64,000 bases of DNA from Sulfidibacter corallicola (GCF_017498545.1 NZ_CP071793.1:9418256-9482255), one strand, 5' to 3'. Positions 1-9,880 are shown, counted from the first letter of the stretch. Notes: generated by a model not told the origin, from the letters alone. Made by a program: numbers and translations.

Positions 1-130
1 TCAAATCTCTCCGGGTCAGAGGGGTATCGGATCCGTTGAGTGTCATGATAAATCTCCCGTCAGCGTTTATCTGGTTAGTGGCGAAGGACGAATACTGGTT
101 GCGGGCAAACGGCGAAAAAGATGGCGCACA
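1..130. other. non-coding left edge
   Basis: Short stretch beyond the 3' end of the TPR-CHAT gene. I see no gene, repeat or convincing terminator in it. Confidence 0.5.
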
Positions 131-3100
131 TCACTGTTTCCGCCAATCGCCGAACAGTTGGAATCCCGCCCAGTAGAGTGGGTGGGCCCAATGTCGACCT
201 TGGCCGTAGTGGCGCATCATGGCCTGTTGGGCGTACTGCAGGGCGTGGTCCTTGGGATGTCCCTTCTGGAGATACCCGTAGAAGTGGCCCATGAACACCG
301 CCGTCGCGCGATCTTCCACCCGCCACAGGGTCGCGAGAACCGAACGGGCCCCGGCCACCTGGAACGACCGCGTCAGACCCATCAACCCCTCACCGCCCAT
401 ATCGTGACCCAGGGCGGTTTCACAGGCGGACAGCACCACCAGGTCGGCCTGGAGGGTCAGGCGCTCCTGAATCTCCCAGGTGAACAACTTGCCGTCGTCG
501 CGATCGGTGGGCGTCATGATCAGGGCGGAAGCGGCCGGATCGTTGAGATCGTGCACGGCGTGACCGGCGAAATGCAGGATGTGGGTGTCGGGATCGAGGG
601 ACCGTACCTGGGCTTCGGTGGCCTGTTCGCCGTGGAACCAACGGGTGCGGTCCGGAAAGGTCCCGGCAATGGCCGCCAGTTCGGCGGTCGCCTGGGGCAA
701 TTCCGGCAGATTGAGGGCCGGCGTGTGCAACGCGGCGCCGAAAGCGGCGATATGCTGGGGTTCGCTTTCGATCGGCTGCGGCCCGCGGGCTTCGAGATCG
801 AGGCTGTACAGGGTTCCCGAAAGGGCGAAATGGATGGGTTTGGTCCCGGCCAGAAAGGAGACCTGGCGCCAATCCTCGGCACCTTCCGGCGGCAATTGGG
901 TCACCAGCGCGGAAAACGGCAGCAGGAACAGTGGGCCGTCGGGACAGATCAGAAGGCGGCGGGCCTCGCGAATGCGATCCTGAACCGGGGCCAGCACCAG
1001 ATTGAAGAGCCGGTACCCGCGGCGGTAGAGATCTTCCAGGCGGCGCATGCGCCCCTCCGCCAACACCGTTCGATAGTCCTGAATCTGGCGTTCGAGGACT
1101 TCGGCGTTCGCCCCGTCGAGCGCATGGATGCTCAATCCGTTCTCGCGATCGAGGGCGAAAAGGAAGGTCCGGTCGTCCAACACGCAGTAGGAAAGCATCA
1201 GGGTTCCGGGATCCAGGCGGGCCTGCACCTCTTCCGCATCCAGCCAGGTTTGGAGTTGCGCCTGTTGGGGCGATCCGGTCATCAGGCGCCGCAAGATCGG
1301 CCCGCGGAAGCGCTCGTTGGCGGAGAAGGCCGCCGCGACGTCGCCCCGTGCCGCCCGCAGCTTCACCAGGTTCCGGTAACTGTCGGCGGCTCCCATGAAG
1401 AAACCGGCCTGAACGAACTGATTGCCACCGAGCGCATCCAACTGGCGCTCGTAAGCGGCGGCGGCCTCGTGCCAGGTGTCCTCGCAGGGACCGGGCCGGT
1501 TCAATTCGGCGAGGCAGCGGGCGCGCTCGGCCAGCAGCTCCGCCCGATCGAAACCGGAGGCGGACTCGGCGGGGAACTCGTCCAGCGCCTGATCCAGCAG
1601 GGGCAGCGCGGCTTCGGCATCGCCGCGACCGCGCAACACCTGGCTCTGGAGCCGCAGGTTGTAGGCCCACAGCCCGGAACCGCGCTTCAGGCCTTCGGCG
1701 GCCCGGTGCAGCGAATCGGCGGCCAGATCGTAATGCTTTCGCTGCAGGTTGAGAAATCCCAGGTTGGTGTCGATCAAAGCCCCGTCTTCGGGATTACTGG
1801 ATTCGCTCGCCAGCTCACTGGCGCGTGCCAATTGATCCGCGGCTTTTTGAAAGTTCCCCTTGTCTGCATAGATCGTCCCAAGGCCATTGTACAGGTATGC
1901 ACGTTCGACCGGTGCGACGGCACTATCACCGGCCAGCTTCAAAGCTTCGAGAAAAAAGGATTCGGCTGCCTGATAATCCTTGCGGTCGTTGGCAATGATC
2001 GCCAACTGAGCCAAGCGGCGAACCATCTTCTTGGGAGGCGTGGTTGCATCGAGTCGCATGATGGACAAAGATCGCTTTTGGTAGGTCTCGGCTTCCAAAA
2101 GGCGCCCCTGCAATCGTGCCAAAGAACCCAGGTTGTACAACACCGAGGCATGTTTGCGGGTTCCTGGCGCTAAACGGGCATAAGCCCGCTCACTTTCGCG
2201 GTAATGTTCCCCGGATTCAGCATAGTCGTGCCTTTTCTTGGCAGCGACGCCCAACTCGAGCGAAAGATCGGCGAACAACAGCGAATCCGGAGCGGAGGCC
2301 GCCAATAAATCGTGCGCCTGCCGCCAGACTTTCGAAGCCTTTTGCCAATCACCTTGAAGCCGTGCGATATGTCCCATGTGATGGTAATAGCGGGCCGTCC
2401 CCACCACTGTTGGCCAGTCTTTGCGCTCTTCGAATGCCCGCTTCACCGCTTCCTCGGCTGCACCGGCGTTTTTTTCCCTGATCCAGGTTCTGCCAATGAA
2501 ATCGGACAGCCAGCTACGAACCTCACCGGGTTCCAAGTCTTCGCGGATGGTCTCCAAGGTGGCAATCGCTTGGAGGCGTTCGTTCTGGTCCAAAAGGATT
2601 TGCGCTACTTCCCAGCGCAGAGCCAAGGTCTGGCTTCGCTCTCCTCGCCGTTCGAGGTCTCCGATTCGATTTGTCCATCGTGGGAGTGCTTGTACAACGA
2701 ATGCTTCCCCATCGAGCTCACGGTCTTCTCGCAGTTGGGCTACATGTTCATGGTCGAGTTGACCACGCACCTCGGTTTCCCAAGGGTGCGCGGGCAGCGC
2801 AAGCCACAACCACTCGTTGTCGCGAAAGAGATTGACGCGAATGGCACCCAGCGGCTTCTGCTGCCATTCCAGCCAGGTCCATTCCCAGGGGTCCGAGAAC
2901 CGGCCGGTGGCCGCGTCCGCAGACGCGCCCGCCGGCCGTTCCCAGCGAATCAGGATATCGCCGACCCGCAAACCGGCACGCCGTCCCCCACCATTGGGAG
3001 CGACGGACGTGACGTTGAGTCCATCGGGTAGGTCGGGCGCCGGCTGGGCGTCCGAGCGGCTGGTGGTGCAATCGATCGCGATCAACGCGACGAGCACCAA

Positions 3101-3151
3101 CCCGCACAGCGCCGACCCGCGGCGCCGTGGGTTCGAAGGGTTACATGGCAT
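131..3151 (-). CDS. exported PDZ-TPR-CHAT domain protein
   Basis: A 1006-residue protein with a hydrophobic N-terminal export signal (about residues 10-35). A PDZ-like segment follows near residues 40-80 (GGGRRAGLRVGDILI). Helical TPR-type repeats cover roughly 170-600, and a C-terminal CHAT (caspase-like) domain starts near 690. The CHAT dyad is visible as His864 in HFAGHAVH and Cys910 in VLSACETALG, so peptidase activity is plausible. TPRs in this family usually bind a partner or control the peptidase. The start at 3151 is preferred over the ATG nine bases upstream because the GAGG ribosome-binding site then has normal spacing. The gene lies 38 bp behind the subtilase gene on the same strand, so the two are probably co-transcribed. 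A Cys precedes TTS in the signal region, but Asp at -1 makes a lipobox unlikely. The family assignment is firm; the substrate is unknown. Confidence 0.9.
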   Translation of the reverse strand: MPCNPSNPRRRGSALCGLVLVALIAIDCTTSRSDAQPAPDLPDGLNVTSVAPNGGGRRAGLRVGDILIRWERPAGASADAATGRFSDPWEWTWLEWQQKPLGAIRVNLFRDNEWLWLALPAHPWETEVRGQLDHEHVAQLREDRELDGEAFVVQALPRWTNRIGDLERRGERSQTLALRWEVAQILLDQNERLQAIATLETIREDLEPGEVRSWLSDFIGRTWIREKNAGAAEEAVKRAFEERKDWPTVVGTARYYHHMGHIARLQGDWQKASKVWRQAHDLLAASAPDSLLFADLSLELGVAAKKRHDYAESGEHYRESERAYARLAPGTRKHASVLYNLGSLARLQGRLLEAETYQKRSLSIMRLDATTPPKKMVRRLAQLAIIANDRKDYQAAESFFLEALKLAGDSAVAPVERAYLYNGLGTIYADKGNFQKAADQLARASELASESSNPEDGALIDTNLGFLNLQRKHYDLAADSLHRAAEGLKRGSGLWAYNLRLQSQVLRGRGDAEAALPLLDQALDEFPAESASGFDRAELLAERARCLAELNRPGPCEDTWHEAAAAYERQLDALGGNQFVQAGFFMGAADSYRNLVKLRAARGDVAAAFSANERFRGPILRRLMTGSPQQAQLQTWLDAEEVQARLDPGTLMLSYCVLDDRTFLFALDRENGLSIHALDGANAEVLERQIQDYRTVLAEGRMRRLEDLYRRGYRLFNLVLAPVQDRIREARRLLICPDGPLFLLPFSALVTQLPPEGAEDWRQVSFLAGTKPIHFALSGTLYSLDLEARGPQPIESEPQHIAAFGAALHTPALNLPELPQATAELAAIAGTFPDRTRWFHGEQATEAQVRSLDPDTHILHFAGHAVHDLNDPAASALIMTPTDRDDGKLFTWEIQERLTLQADLVVLSACETALGHDMGGEGLMGLTRSFQVAGARSVLATLWRVEDRATAVFMGHFYGYLQKGHPKDHALQYAQQAMMRHYGQGRHWAHPLYWAGFQLFGDWRKQ

Positions 3152-3189
3152 TCCGGTCATCCTCGGTGTGATGCGTTGAATGTACCAGA

Positions 3190-5235
3190 TTACTTGCGGC
3201 GGTTCACCAAGGGCTCGGGTCCGGGCTCGATTTCACCGTATTCCTGGTGCACGAGCTTGATCTTCACGTAGCGCGCGTCCACTTGGGGCAACACGGGATC
3301 GAAGATGGTCTGTGGATGGTAGAGGTAGTAGGGGCCGCCGGGGTTGTTGGCCAGGTAGAGACGGTAGCCCAGGATGCCGTGCCAGGCCCAGGGATCGAGC
3401 AGGTGGTAGATCTTGCCCGAGTCGCAGTCTCGATCTTCGAAGACGATGCCGTCCAAGCTGGTCTCGTCCTCGGTCGTGTTGGCGTGAGAGGACGGGGAGT
3501 TCGGCCGGGCCTCCACACCTTCGCCGCAATAACGGTCGATCAGGTACCCGGAGAGGGTGGTCCCATTGCCGATGCGAATGGTTTTTGGACCCCAATCGAC
3601 CCAGTAGCTCACCAGGATGCGTCCCATCCAGAGGTATTTGTCCTGCCACTCGCCGACAAATCCGAACTTGTGGGCGAAGCTCGCATCGCCGAGGCTGACG
3701 CGCAAGTTCTGCTCGATGTCCATCGGTTCGTTGAAGTAGACGCGGATGTCGTGATAGCCCTCGTCGAGAATGATGGGTTCCTTGTACGGATTGACCCACC
3801 GACCATCGATGAAGATCGCTTCGATCAGGTCGCGCCCGTCGCCTTTGGTCGAGGTTTCCGGGCGACGGGCTTCCTTACGACGATCACTGGCGAAGACCCG
3901 CTTGGGGACCCCGCCGTCGGCAAGGTTGAAGGCGATCTTGGCATCACCGCCGCAAAGCTTCAGGATTTCCGACGTTTCTCTAGATGACAAAGCGGGATAA
4001 TGGCTTTTCAACAGGGCCGCGAGACCGGCCGCGAACGGGGCAGCCATGGAGGTACCCGACCAGACGAGGTAGTTGCCGCCGGGAATGGTGCTCTCGATGG
4101 CCTTGCCGGGCATGTTCATGTCGTAGCCGTAGTTCGAGAACCAGGCGAGGTTGCCGTCGCAGCCCACCGCGTGCACACCGACCACGTTGCCGTAGGCCGC
4201 GGGATAGGCTTTCGATTCGCGAAAGCTCAGGCCGTCGTTACCGGCGGAGGCCACCAAGACCACGCGGTCCTCGGCGTATTCCAGCGCATCGCGAAGGACA
4301 CCCACGTCGCGGTTGAGCGAGAAACTCATGGAAAGCACGTCGGCACCCTCGATACGGGCGTACACGATCGCCTGGGCGACTTCGGAAACACAGGCCTGGC
4401 CGAAGCGATTGAACACCTTGAGCGTGATGAAGTTGCCCCAGGAGACCAAGCCCGGGCGGCGATGGTGGCTGTTGTAGGAGGCGCCGATGATGCCGGTGCA
4501 ATGGGTACCGTGTCCCAGGAAATCGTGGGTCGGACGAAAGATGCTTTCGCCGGTCCAATCGCGCTCGGCCACCACGTTGAGGTGATTGAAAGCGGGATGG
4601 CTGGTGTCCAGACCCGAATCGATGACGGCGATGACGGGCTTGTAGGAGGGCTGGTTGCTGGGATCGATCCAACGCGTATCCAACTTCATTTGGTCGAATT
4701 CCCACCAGGTGGAACCTTTGCGGGCGAGTCCCTCGGCCTGGTCCCATGCACTCGGCGCATCGTCGAGCTTGACAGGTGTGTCCAGTTCCACCACGTCGAA
4801 GGCAGGGTGAAGCGCCAGCATGGCCAGGAGGGCATGGACGTCGAGATCGCCCAGCTCCTCGATGGAAAACCGCACAGTGCCCGCCAGACGCTCCTCGGCC
4901 GGCGTTTCGGGTTCGCCCTGAAGGAGTTCCGGGAACAACGGCATGACCATGGTGGCCCGAATTTGGGGGTCTTCGTTTCGAGGATTCAACTTCATGGCCG
5001 CGTGACGAAGGGCCTCGTCCAGCAGGTGTTGAAGTTCATCGACGCTCGACGGGACGAAGAGCAACCGACCGATGGTTTGGTAATCGGGACCGCAAGATCG
5101 ATCGTCGCAAATGTCTCCCCCCATGGATGGAGCCACCCAGAACAGGACGAGCGCGAGGACGAGGATGCGGGAGGAACCAACCCACGAGAAACGGTTAGAC
5201 ACGTGAAATCGGATGCCATCGCGGTGGATGTTCAT
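3190..5235 (-). CDS. secreted subtilisin-like serine protease (S8)
   Basis: A 681-residue secreted serine endopeptidase. An N-terminal signal peptide (about 20-40) is followed by a propeptide-like region (about 45-170), then the S8 catalytic domain. The triad is complete: Asp206 (VIAVIDSGLD), His242 (GHGTHC) and Ser396 (SGTSMAAP), with the oxyanion Asn in ASAGNDG. About 230 C-terminal residues beyond the catalytic core form a Trp/Tyr-rich accessory region with paired cysteines that I do not recognise. An AGGAG site precedes the ATG by about 10 bases. It is the first gene of a probable two-gene unit with the TPR-CHAT protein downstream, so two exported peptidase-type proteins may be made together. 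The protease call is firm; the biological target is unknown. Confidence 0.95.
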   Translation of the reverse strand: MNIHRDGIRFHVSNRFSWVGSSRILVLALVLFWVAPSMGGDICDDRSCGPDYQTIGRLLFVPSSVDELQHLLDEALRHAAMKLNPRNEDPQIRATMVMPLFPELLQGEPETPAEERLAGTVRFSIEELGDLDVHALLAMLALHPAFDVVELDTPVKLDDAPSAWDQAEGLARKGSTWWEFDQMKLDTRWIDPSNQPSYKPVIAVIDSGLDTSHPAFNHLNVVAERDWTGESIFRPTHDFLGHGTHCTGIIGASYNSHHRRPGLVSWGNFITLKVFNRFGQACVSEVAQAIVYARIEGADVLSMSFSLNRDVGVLRDALEYAEDRVVLVASAGNDGLSFRESKAYPAAYGNVVGVHAVGCDGNLAWFSNYGYDMNMPGKAIESTIPGGNYLVWSGTSMAAPFAAGLAALLKSHYPALSSRETSEILKLCGGDAKIAFNLADGGVPKRVFASDRRKEARRPETSTKGDGRDLIEAIFIDGRWVNPYKEPIILDEGYHDIRVYFNEPMDIEQNLRVSLGDASFAHKFGFVGEWQDKYLWMGRILVSYWVDWGPKTIRIGNGTTLSGYLIDRYCGEGVEARPNSPSSHANTTEDETSLDGIVFEDRDCDSGKIYHLLDPWAWHGILGYRLYLANNPGGPYYLYHPQTIFDPVLPQVDARYVKIKLVHQEYGEIEPGPEPLVNRRK

Positions 5236-5971
5236 AAAAATAATTCTCCTGAGACGACCACGTCGTGGCCGTTTTAATCCCCAAAACGAGCACGGGTCAG
5301 GGCCGCGACGGAATGGACGTCCCCAAACGACATGTCGGGCTCCAGAGGTCGAAAACGGACACGAAATGTGGGGTTTCGTGACTCACCAGCTTTTTCGTCC
5401 TGTGTCGCGCCAACATCTTTTTCCATCTTTTCGCCCTGATTCACTCGGCTTTGGTTATACAATTTGCTTACTGCAACATTAAAGTAAGTGGTCTGTTTGC
5501 TGTCAAGGTTCCGAAAAAAGTGATAAGAGGGCATAAAAAATAGTTTCGCACTGGTTATCGCTGATTTTGGAAGCAAAGGCGCAACTCGCGGCAAAAGAGG
5601 GCCACTCACTTTGCGAGGCGGAACAAAAAACTAAAGGATAACGCAAAGGACGGGATCTTTCCGTGACATTCCTCCGTCTCGACCCCATTTCGGGTCCGTC
5701 GCGTACCGAAACCCTACGGTGGGGATTCCTTCACCGGTGCAGAGGTAATGGGGCATAACTTTTTATTTACCACTGAGTTCACAGAGGACACAAAGAAAGG
5801 ACGGAGAGGGTACCGAATGAGTTCAGACTTTTTTTCGCCTGCCCGATATCCATTGGCGTGGGTAAGGATCCTCCCCGCCAAATTACGCCGCGGAGCCGGC
5901 TCTCCGCACACCACACTGGTAAAAAAACCCGCAGTTACCGTCAATCGGGTTGCAACGCGACCCTTCGTCGC
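5236..5971. other. intergenic region with AT-rich stretch and one repeat
   Basis: This 736-bp spacer between the subtilase and the SET gene has no convincing gene. The segment 5440-5640 is noticeably more AT-rich than its surroundings and contains the short inverted repeat CTTACT/AGTAAG at 5467-5488, which could be a regulatory site for the subtilase. A family A repeat lies at 5768-5800. A GCGGAG/CTCCGC hairpin (5890-5907) lies beyond the SET gene but has no T-run. Confidence 0.5.
5768..5800 (+). repeat. family A dispersed repeat (CACAGAG units)
   Basis: Reads ACCACTGAGTTCACAGAGG and continues ACACAAAGAAAGG. It has the same periodic CAC(A/T)GAG pattern as five other spots in this window, with about 10 bp between units. 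Confidence 0.6.
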
Positions 5972-7324
5972 TCAAGCCATGCTCGGCTTGGGATCGCTCG
6001 CGGCGATCAACCGCTCGCCGATGTCGGACCACCAAGCCTCGAGCCAACGCCGTCGGGCACCCTCCGCCCCTACCATCAGGGACGCGAATCGATCGCTCGG
6101 CGAGCCGCCCACTTCCCAATCGGCCAAGAACGATTCGATGGACCGCGCAAATTCGACCGCACGATGCAGAACGGCCTTCTCCGAAACCCGCATGCGTACC
6201 AAGCCCATCATGGCCTGATTCAGGCCCTGTCGCAGGAATGACTCATCCTCTGCCAAGCTGGTGGGAAACGTATCCAGCGCCGCCTCGCAGGCAAGGCGAA
6301 ACGCCTTCGCGACGGCCAGCTCACCCGCCGGGTCGCGCGGTTGAAGCGCGAGCTGAGGGACGAATCGGCCCTCGCCGTGCCCTCCCGAAGCGGAGAACCG
6401 CAAAAACCGGAGACAGGCCAACAACGAATCCACATCCGAGGTGGCCAACAACAGATCCACCTGGGTTACACCGTTGAACGCTTTTCGTTTCTCCTGGAAC
6501 CAGGCATCTCTCTGATCCAGCTCCACCACCACGCGTGCCTCGCCCTCTCGGGAATTGGTATCGACGAAACCGTAATTGACGAAAAACTGGGCCGTCGTGT
6601 AGGTGCCGTAACTGATGAACAGCTCGCCTCCCGGTTCGTGGTCGTGCAGTGCGTGAAGTACGAACTGGGCACGCTCGGCACGGTAGCACCCCTCGATACC
6701 GTTGTCGGTGCGATGATTGAACATGTCCAACAATGGAACCAGCGCAGCCTCGTTGTGGCCGTTGTCACACAGTACGGCGAACCCGCGGCTGATGACGGTG
6801 ACCATGGCCCAGCGAAAGGCTTCGAAACGAAACTCGGGGCGACTCGGAAGCACGGGGTGGACCATGGCGTACTCCGCCTCGATCTGTTCCCGGCGGGCCG
6901 CGATCAGCGACAGGGTATAACTGCCCTGCAACAGTGCAAGGGTCGGGTCGTCGAAATACACGGGGCTCTCGGGATAGGCGCGCGGCAGCGAATCCAGGTA
7001 AGGCCGCCAAAACGAGTCGGGTGCGGCATCTTCCTGAAGCAGTAGCAATGCCAGCAAGGTGTAGGAGGAACGGGGCGTGATGCCCTTTTCGGCCAGAGCC
7101 CGCCCCAGTGGTGAGCGGCGTGCGAGATCCATACACAGAATCAGGTGGCGGGGGATTTCCAGCACGGTGCCGTGCCGAATGAGATTCACCTCCGCAAAAA
7201 CGCCGCGACCGCCTGCCGATTGCTCGCGAATCGACTGGCCGGGAAAGCTGCCGCCGTTGTCGCGAACCCAGTCGAGCAGGGCTTGTACCGCGGTCATGTT
7301 CGTTCCACCAGAGTTGTCCGTCAT
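5972..7324 (-). CDS. SET-domain protein-lysine methyltransferase (LSMT/SETD-like)
   Basis: A 450-residue cytoplasmic protein with the layout of the plant Rubisco LSMT / SETD3-SETD6 group. The N-terminal SET half begins at GGRGVFAEV (about 38-46). The conserved SAM/catalytic core lies at about 200-255, with LLDMFNHRTDN (the NH motif) and GGELFISYGTYT followed by NYGFVD. A helical C-terminal half (about 265-440) corresponds to the substrate-binding domain. These enzymes move a methyl group from SAM to a protein lysine. A GGGAGG site sits six bases before the ATG. The gene stands alone on the minus strand, upstream of a repeat-bearing spacer. Bacterial members of this group exist but are uncommon; the target protein cannot be predicted. 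Confidence 0.88.
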   Translation of the reverse strand: MTDNSGGTNMTAVQALLDWVRDNGGSFPGQSIREQSAGGRGVFAEVNLIRHGTVLEIPRHLILCMDLARRSPLGRALAEKGITPRSSYTLLALLLLQEDAAPDSFWRPYLDSLPRAYPESPVYFDDPTLALLQGSYTLSLIAARREQIEAEYAMVHPVLPSRPEFRFEAFRWAMVTVISRGFAVLCDNGHNEAALVPLLDMFNHRTDNGIEGCYRAERAQFVLHALHDHEPGGELFISYGTYTTAQFFVNYGFVDTNSREGEARVVVELDQRDAWFQEKRKAFNGVTQVDLLLATSDVDSLLACLRFLRFSASGGHGEGRFVPQLALQPRDPAGELAVAKAFRLACEAALDTFPTSLAEDESFLRQGLNQAMMGLVRMRVSEKAVLHRAVEFARSIESFLADWEVGGSPSDRFASLMVGAEGARRRWLEAWWSDIGERLIAASDPKPSMA

Positions 7325-7517
7325 GGGTCCTCCCGACAGGTGCGATCAGAGGTCGGACCGGAGCCTTGGGCTCCGGCACACCCGAGAACCGATCCGGATC
7401 CCGCGCCGTAGTCCGGCTCCGACAACCGAAGAGGGCTCCGCCTCCAACTGGGCACAAACTTAAGCGCGAAATGTGGAGAAAAAAGAAAGAAGCTGCGAAA
7501 ACATGACAAATCCAACG

Positions 7518-9749
7518 TCAGGAGGCCGGCTGTACGATGGGCGTCGTCACGGGCGCGGCGGACTCGGATGACCGGCTGTCGCCATCCTCGTCCTCATTCG
7601 TCACGGAGTCCGCAGCGTTCGCCACCCGCGTGATGCCCATCTTTTTCCGTCGCTGGCCCCGGGCACCGCTCGCGATCGACTTGGCCATCTCCGCGCGGTC
7701 GGGCAGCTTGAAGGGTTTGAGCACATCGGCCAGGGCCAGGCCACCGAAACCGAAGTTCACCAGCAGCGAAGCCATGATCCCGTAGTGGAACACGAAGGCA
7801 CCGCCCAGGTTGAGGACGCCGGGTGCGATGGTCAACTCCAAACTGCGGTGCAGGGTCTGGTCCAACTTGTGGGAGATGTAGAACAGGTCGCCGAGCCCCG
7901 CCAGGTCGCCATCCATCATGATGATCTCGGCCACGTCGGTGGCGATCGTGTTGGCGCCGGCCAGCGAGATGGACACATCCGCCTCGCGCATGGCGATGGC
8001 GTCGTTGATCCCGTCGCCGATGAAGCAAACCGATCGACCCTTGGCCTGGAGATTGGTGACGATATCGGCTTTTTGTTCGGGCAGGATATCGTGGAAGTAC
8101 TCGTCCATGCCCAATTCCTCGGCCAGCTTGCGGGTCGGGCCGCCGTGATCGCCCGAAACGATGGCCATGTGCCGAATCCCCAATTCGCGCAGGTGCCTGA
8201 TGAGCTCCGAGGTATCGGGCCGGACACTGGGCTGTAGCTCGATGGCACCGATGACTTCGCGATCCATGGCCACCATGATCATGGTGTTGCCCACCGAGTG
8301 GGCGTGGCCGATGGCGGCGTCGATGGCCTGGGGAATGCCAATGCCGGAGCCGGTCATGAAGCGAATGCTGCCGACCCGCAGGACGCCCTCCTCCAGCTCG
8401 ACCGTGATGCCGTATCCGACCTTGTACTGGGAATCTTCCAAGTCCGGCCAGGAAAGGTGCGCATCCATCGCGGCTTTGAGAATGGCGCGCGCGATCGGAT
8501 GACTGACCTTGCCTTCCGCCATGGCGGCATAGCGCAAAATCCCCTGTTCCTCGTAGCCGGGACAGGTGAAGATCCGCAGGACTTCGGGCTCGTCACTGGT
8601 CAAGGTACCGGTCTTGTCGAACAGCACGGTGTCGACGTGGCAGAGCTTCTCGAGCGCGCGACCGTCCTTGACGAGCATGCCGTGCTGGGCCGCCACCGTG
8701 ATGTGGCGCAGCGTGGCCATGGGCGCCAACAGGCGGATGCGGTTGCCGAAGTGACTGTTGATGAATACCGCGGTGGTGACCGCACCGACGACGGGCAACA
8801 TCACACCGGCGGCGATCAGCATCGGTTGGGTGGCGAGATCGGCCCACTTCTCGCCCTTCAATTGAATGTCGGACTTGTAACCGACCGAACTGACCAACAA
8901 CTGGCTGATACGGGAAGCGGTGGTGTCCTCGCCCGACTTCTCGACCATGATCAGCACTCGGCCGGTGATCACGGCGGTGTTGGCGAAGACCCGATCCCCC
9001 ACGGTTTTCTCGGCGGGTTGGGACTCGCCGGTGAGGGCACGCTGATCGATGGCGGCCAGGCCTTCGGTCACGATACCGTCCACCGGAATGACCTGGCCGG
9101 TCGCCACGACGACCGTATCTCCTGGCCGGATTTGTTTGAACGGCACCTCGATTTCCGATCCATCGACGAGCAGCCAGACTTTTTGCGGCAACTGCTCGAA
9201 CACGTCGGCGATCATCTTGTCGCTGTTGTCCTTGGCCTTCTGGGCCCCGGACTTGGCCGAATGGATCAGCCAGAGACCGAAACCGGCGGTGAAATAGCTG
9301 CCCGAACCCAGGGTCAGCATGTCGGCGAGAAAGAACAGGACATCCACATTGGCCTTGCGATCCTTGACCAGCGACTTTTCCACGTCGCGCATGTACGGCA
9401 TGGCGGTGTAGATGTAGGAAACCATGCCGACGGGTCCGAGCGCCGGCACGAGCAATCTCAACCCGAAGATGCCCATGGTGGCGATGCTCATGTTGGTGTA
9501 GTGTTCCAGGCGCGCCAATTCCTTTTGGGGATCCACGCGAAGCGATTGCGGCGCCTCGACGGGTTGGTCCGTTTCGGGCTCCTCGGGCGGTGATGGGACG
9601 ACCTTGGCGGCCCGGGCCCGACACCGTGCGTGGAACTCCCGTGCAAAGGCGCGTCGCTCGCGTAACTTCTCTTCGCGCACCTTCTTGCGCTCCTCGAAGA
9701 GTCTCACGCCGGCATAGGTGGCGAACACGGCGCCCACGGAAAAAAGCAT
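7518..9749 (-). CDS. P-type (P1B-like) cation-transporting ATPase lacking CPx motif
   Basis: A 743-residue membrane ATPase with all catalytic landmarks: TGES at 240-243, the phosphorylated Asp in DKTGT (378-382), a P1B-type SHP at 416-418, and GDGIND at 578-583. Hydrophobic segments lie near 88-125, 135-165, 308-332 and 640-670. The overall order and SHP motif match heavy-metal P1B pumps. However, the CPC/CPx/SPC motif expected in the helix before the P-domain is replaced by NRIRLLAP (about 336-343). No N-terminal metal-binding CxxC domain is present; instead there is a charged, Arg/Glu-rich start. The tail is acidic and Ser-rich. A GAGG site lies seven bases before the ATG. The ATPase call is firm; the transported ion is uncertain. 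Confidence 0.9.
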   Translation of the reverse strand: MLFSVGAVFATYAGVRLFEERKKVREEKLRERRAFAREFHARCRARAAKVVPSPPEEPETDQPVEAPQSLRVDPQKELARLEHYTNMSIATMGIFGLRLLVPALGPVGMVSYIYTAMPYMRDVEKSLVKDRKANVDVLFFLADMLTLGSGSYFTAGFGLWLIHSAKSGAQKAKDNSDKMIADVFEQLPQKVWLLVDGSEIEVPFKQIRPGDTVVVATGQVIPVDGIVTEGLAAIDQRALTGESQPAEKTVGDRVFANTAVITGRVLIMVEKSGEDTTASRISQLLVSSVGYKSDIQLKGEKWADLATQPMLIAAGVMLPVVGAVTTAVFINSHFGNRIRLLAPMATLRHITVAAQHGMLVKDGRALEKLCHVDTVLFDKTGTLTSDEPEVLRIFTCPGYEEQGILRYAAMAEGKVSHPIARAILKAAMDAHLSWPDLEDSQYKVGYGITVELEEGVLRVGSIRFMTGSGIGIPQAIDAAIGHAHSVGNTMIMVAMDREVIGAIELQPSVRPDTSELIRHLRELGIRHMAIVSGDHGGPTRKLAEELGMDEYFHDILPEQKADIVTNLQAKGRSVCFIGDGINDAIAMREADVSISLAGANTIATDVAEIIMMDGDLAGLGDLFYISHKLDQTLHRSLELTIAPGVLNLGGAFVFHYGIMASLLVNFGFGGLALADVLKPFKLPDRAEMAKSIASGARGQRRKKMGITRVANAADSVTNEDEDGDSRSSESAAPVTTPIVQPAS

Positions 9750-9834
9750 GTCGCATCCTCAAAAAACGTCGTTCGGAATCCAAGGGCATCGTGAAGCAAT
9801 TCAGCATGTGAAGGGAAGGTGCGGCCATTGTACC

Positions 9835-9880
9835 GCCCACGGTCCGCGAAAACCACCAAAAGCCACGAAAATCCTTCCGC
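9835..9880 (-). repeat. family B dispersed repeat (degenerate)
   Basis: GCGAAAACCACCAAAAGCC followed by ACGAAAATCC. This resembles the CACGAAAA/CCACTAAA portion of family B, in minus orientation relative to the copy at 10465-10500. Confidence 0.4.

Noticed and set aside
158..2173. Long open frame on the plus strand opposite the TPR-CHAT gene
   Set aside because: It is antisense to a gene with full domain support, has no ribosome-binding site or recognisable domain, and shows the shadow pattern of GC-rich coding DNA.
131..5235. Bacterial gasdermin defence system
   Set aside because: A CHAT/subtilase pair raised the idea, but both proteins are exported and no small gasdermin-like gene lies next to them.
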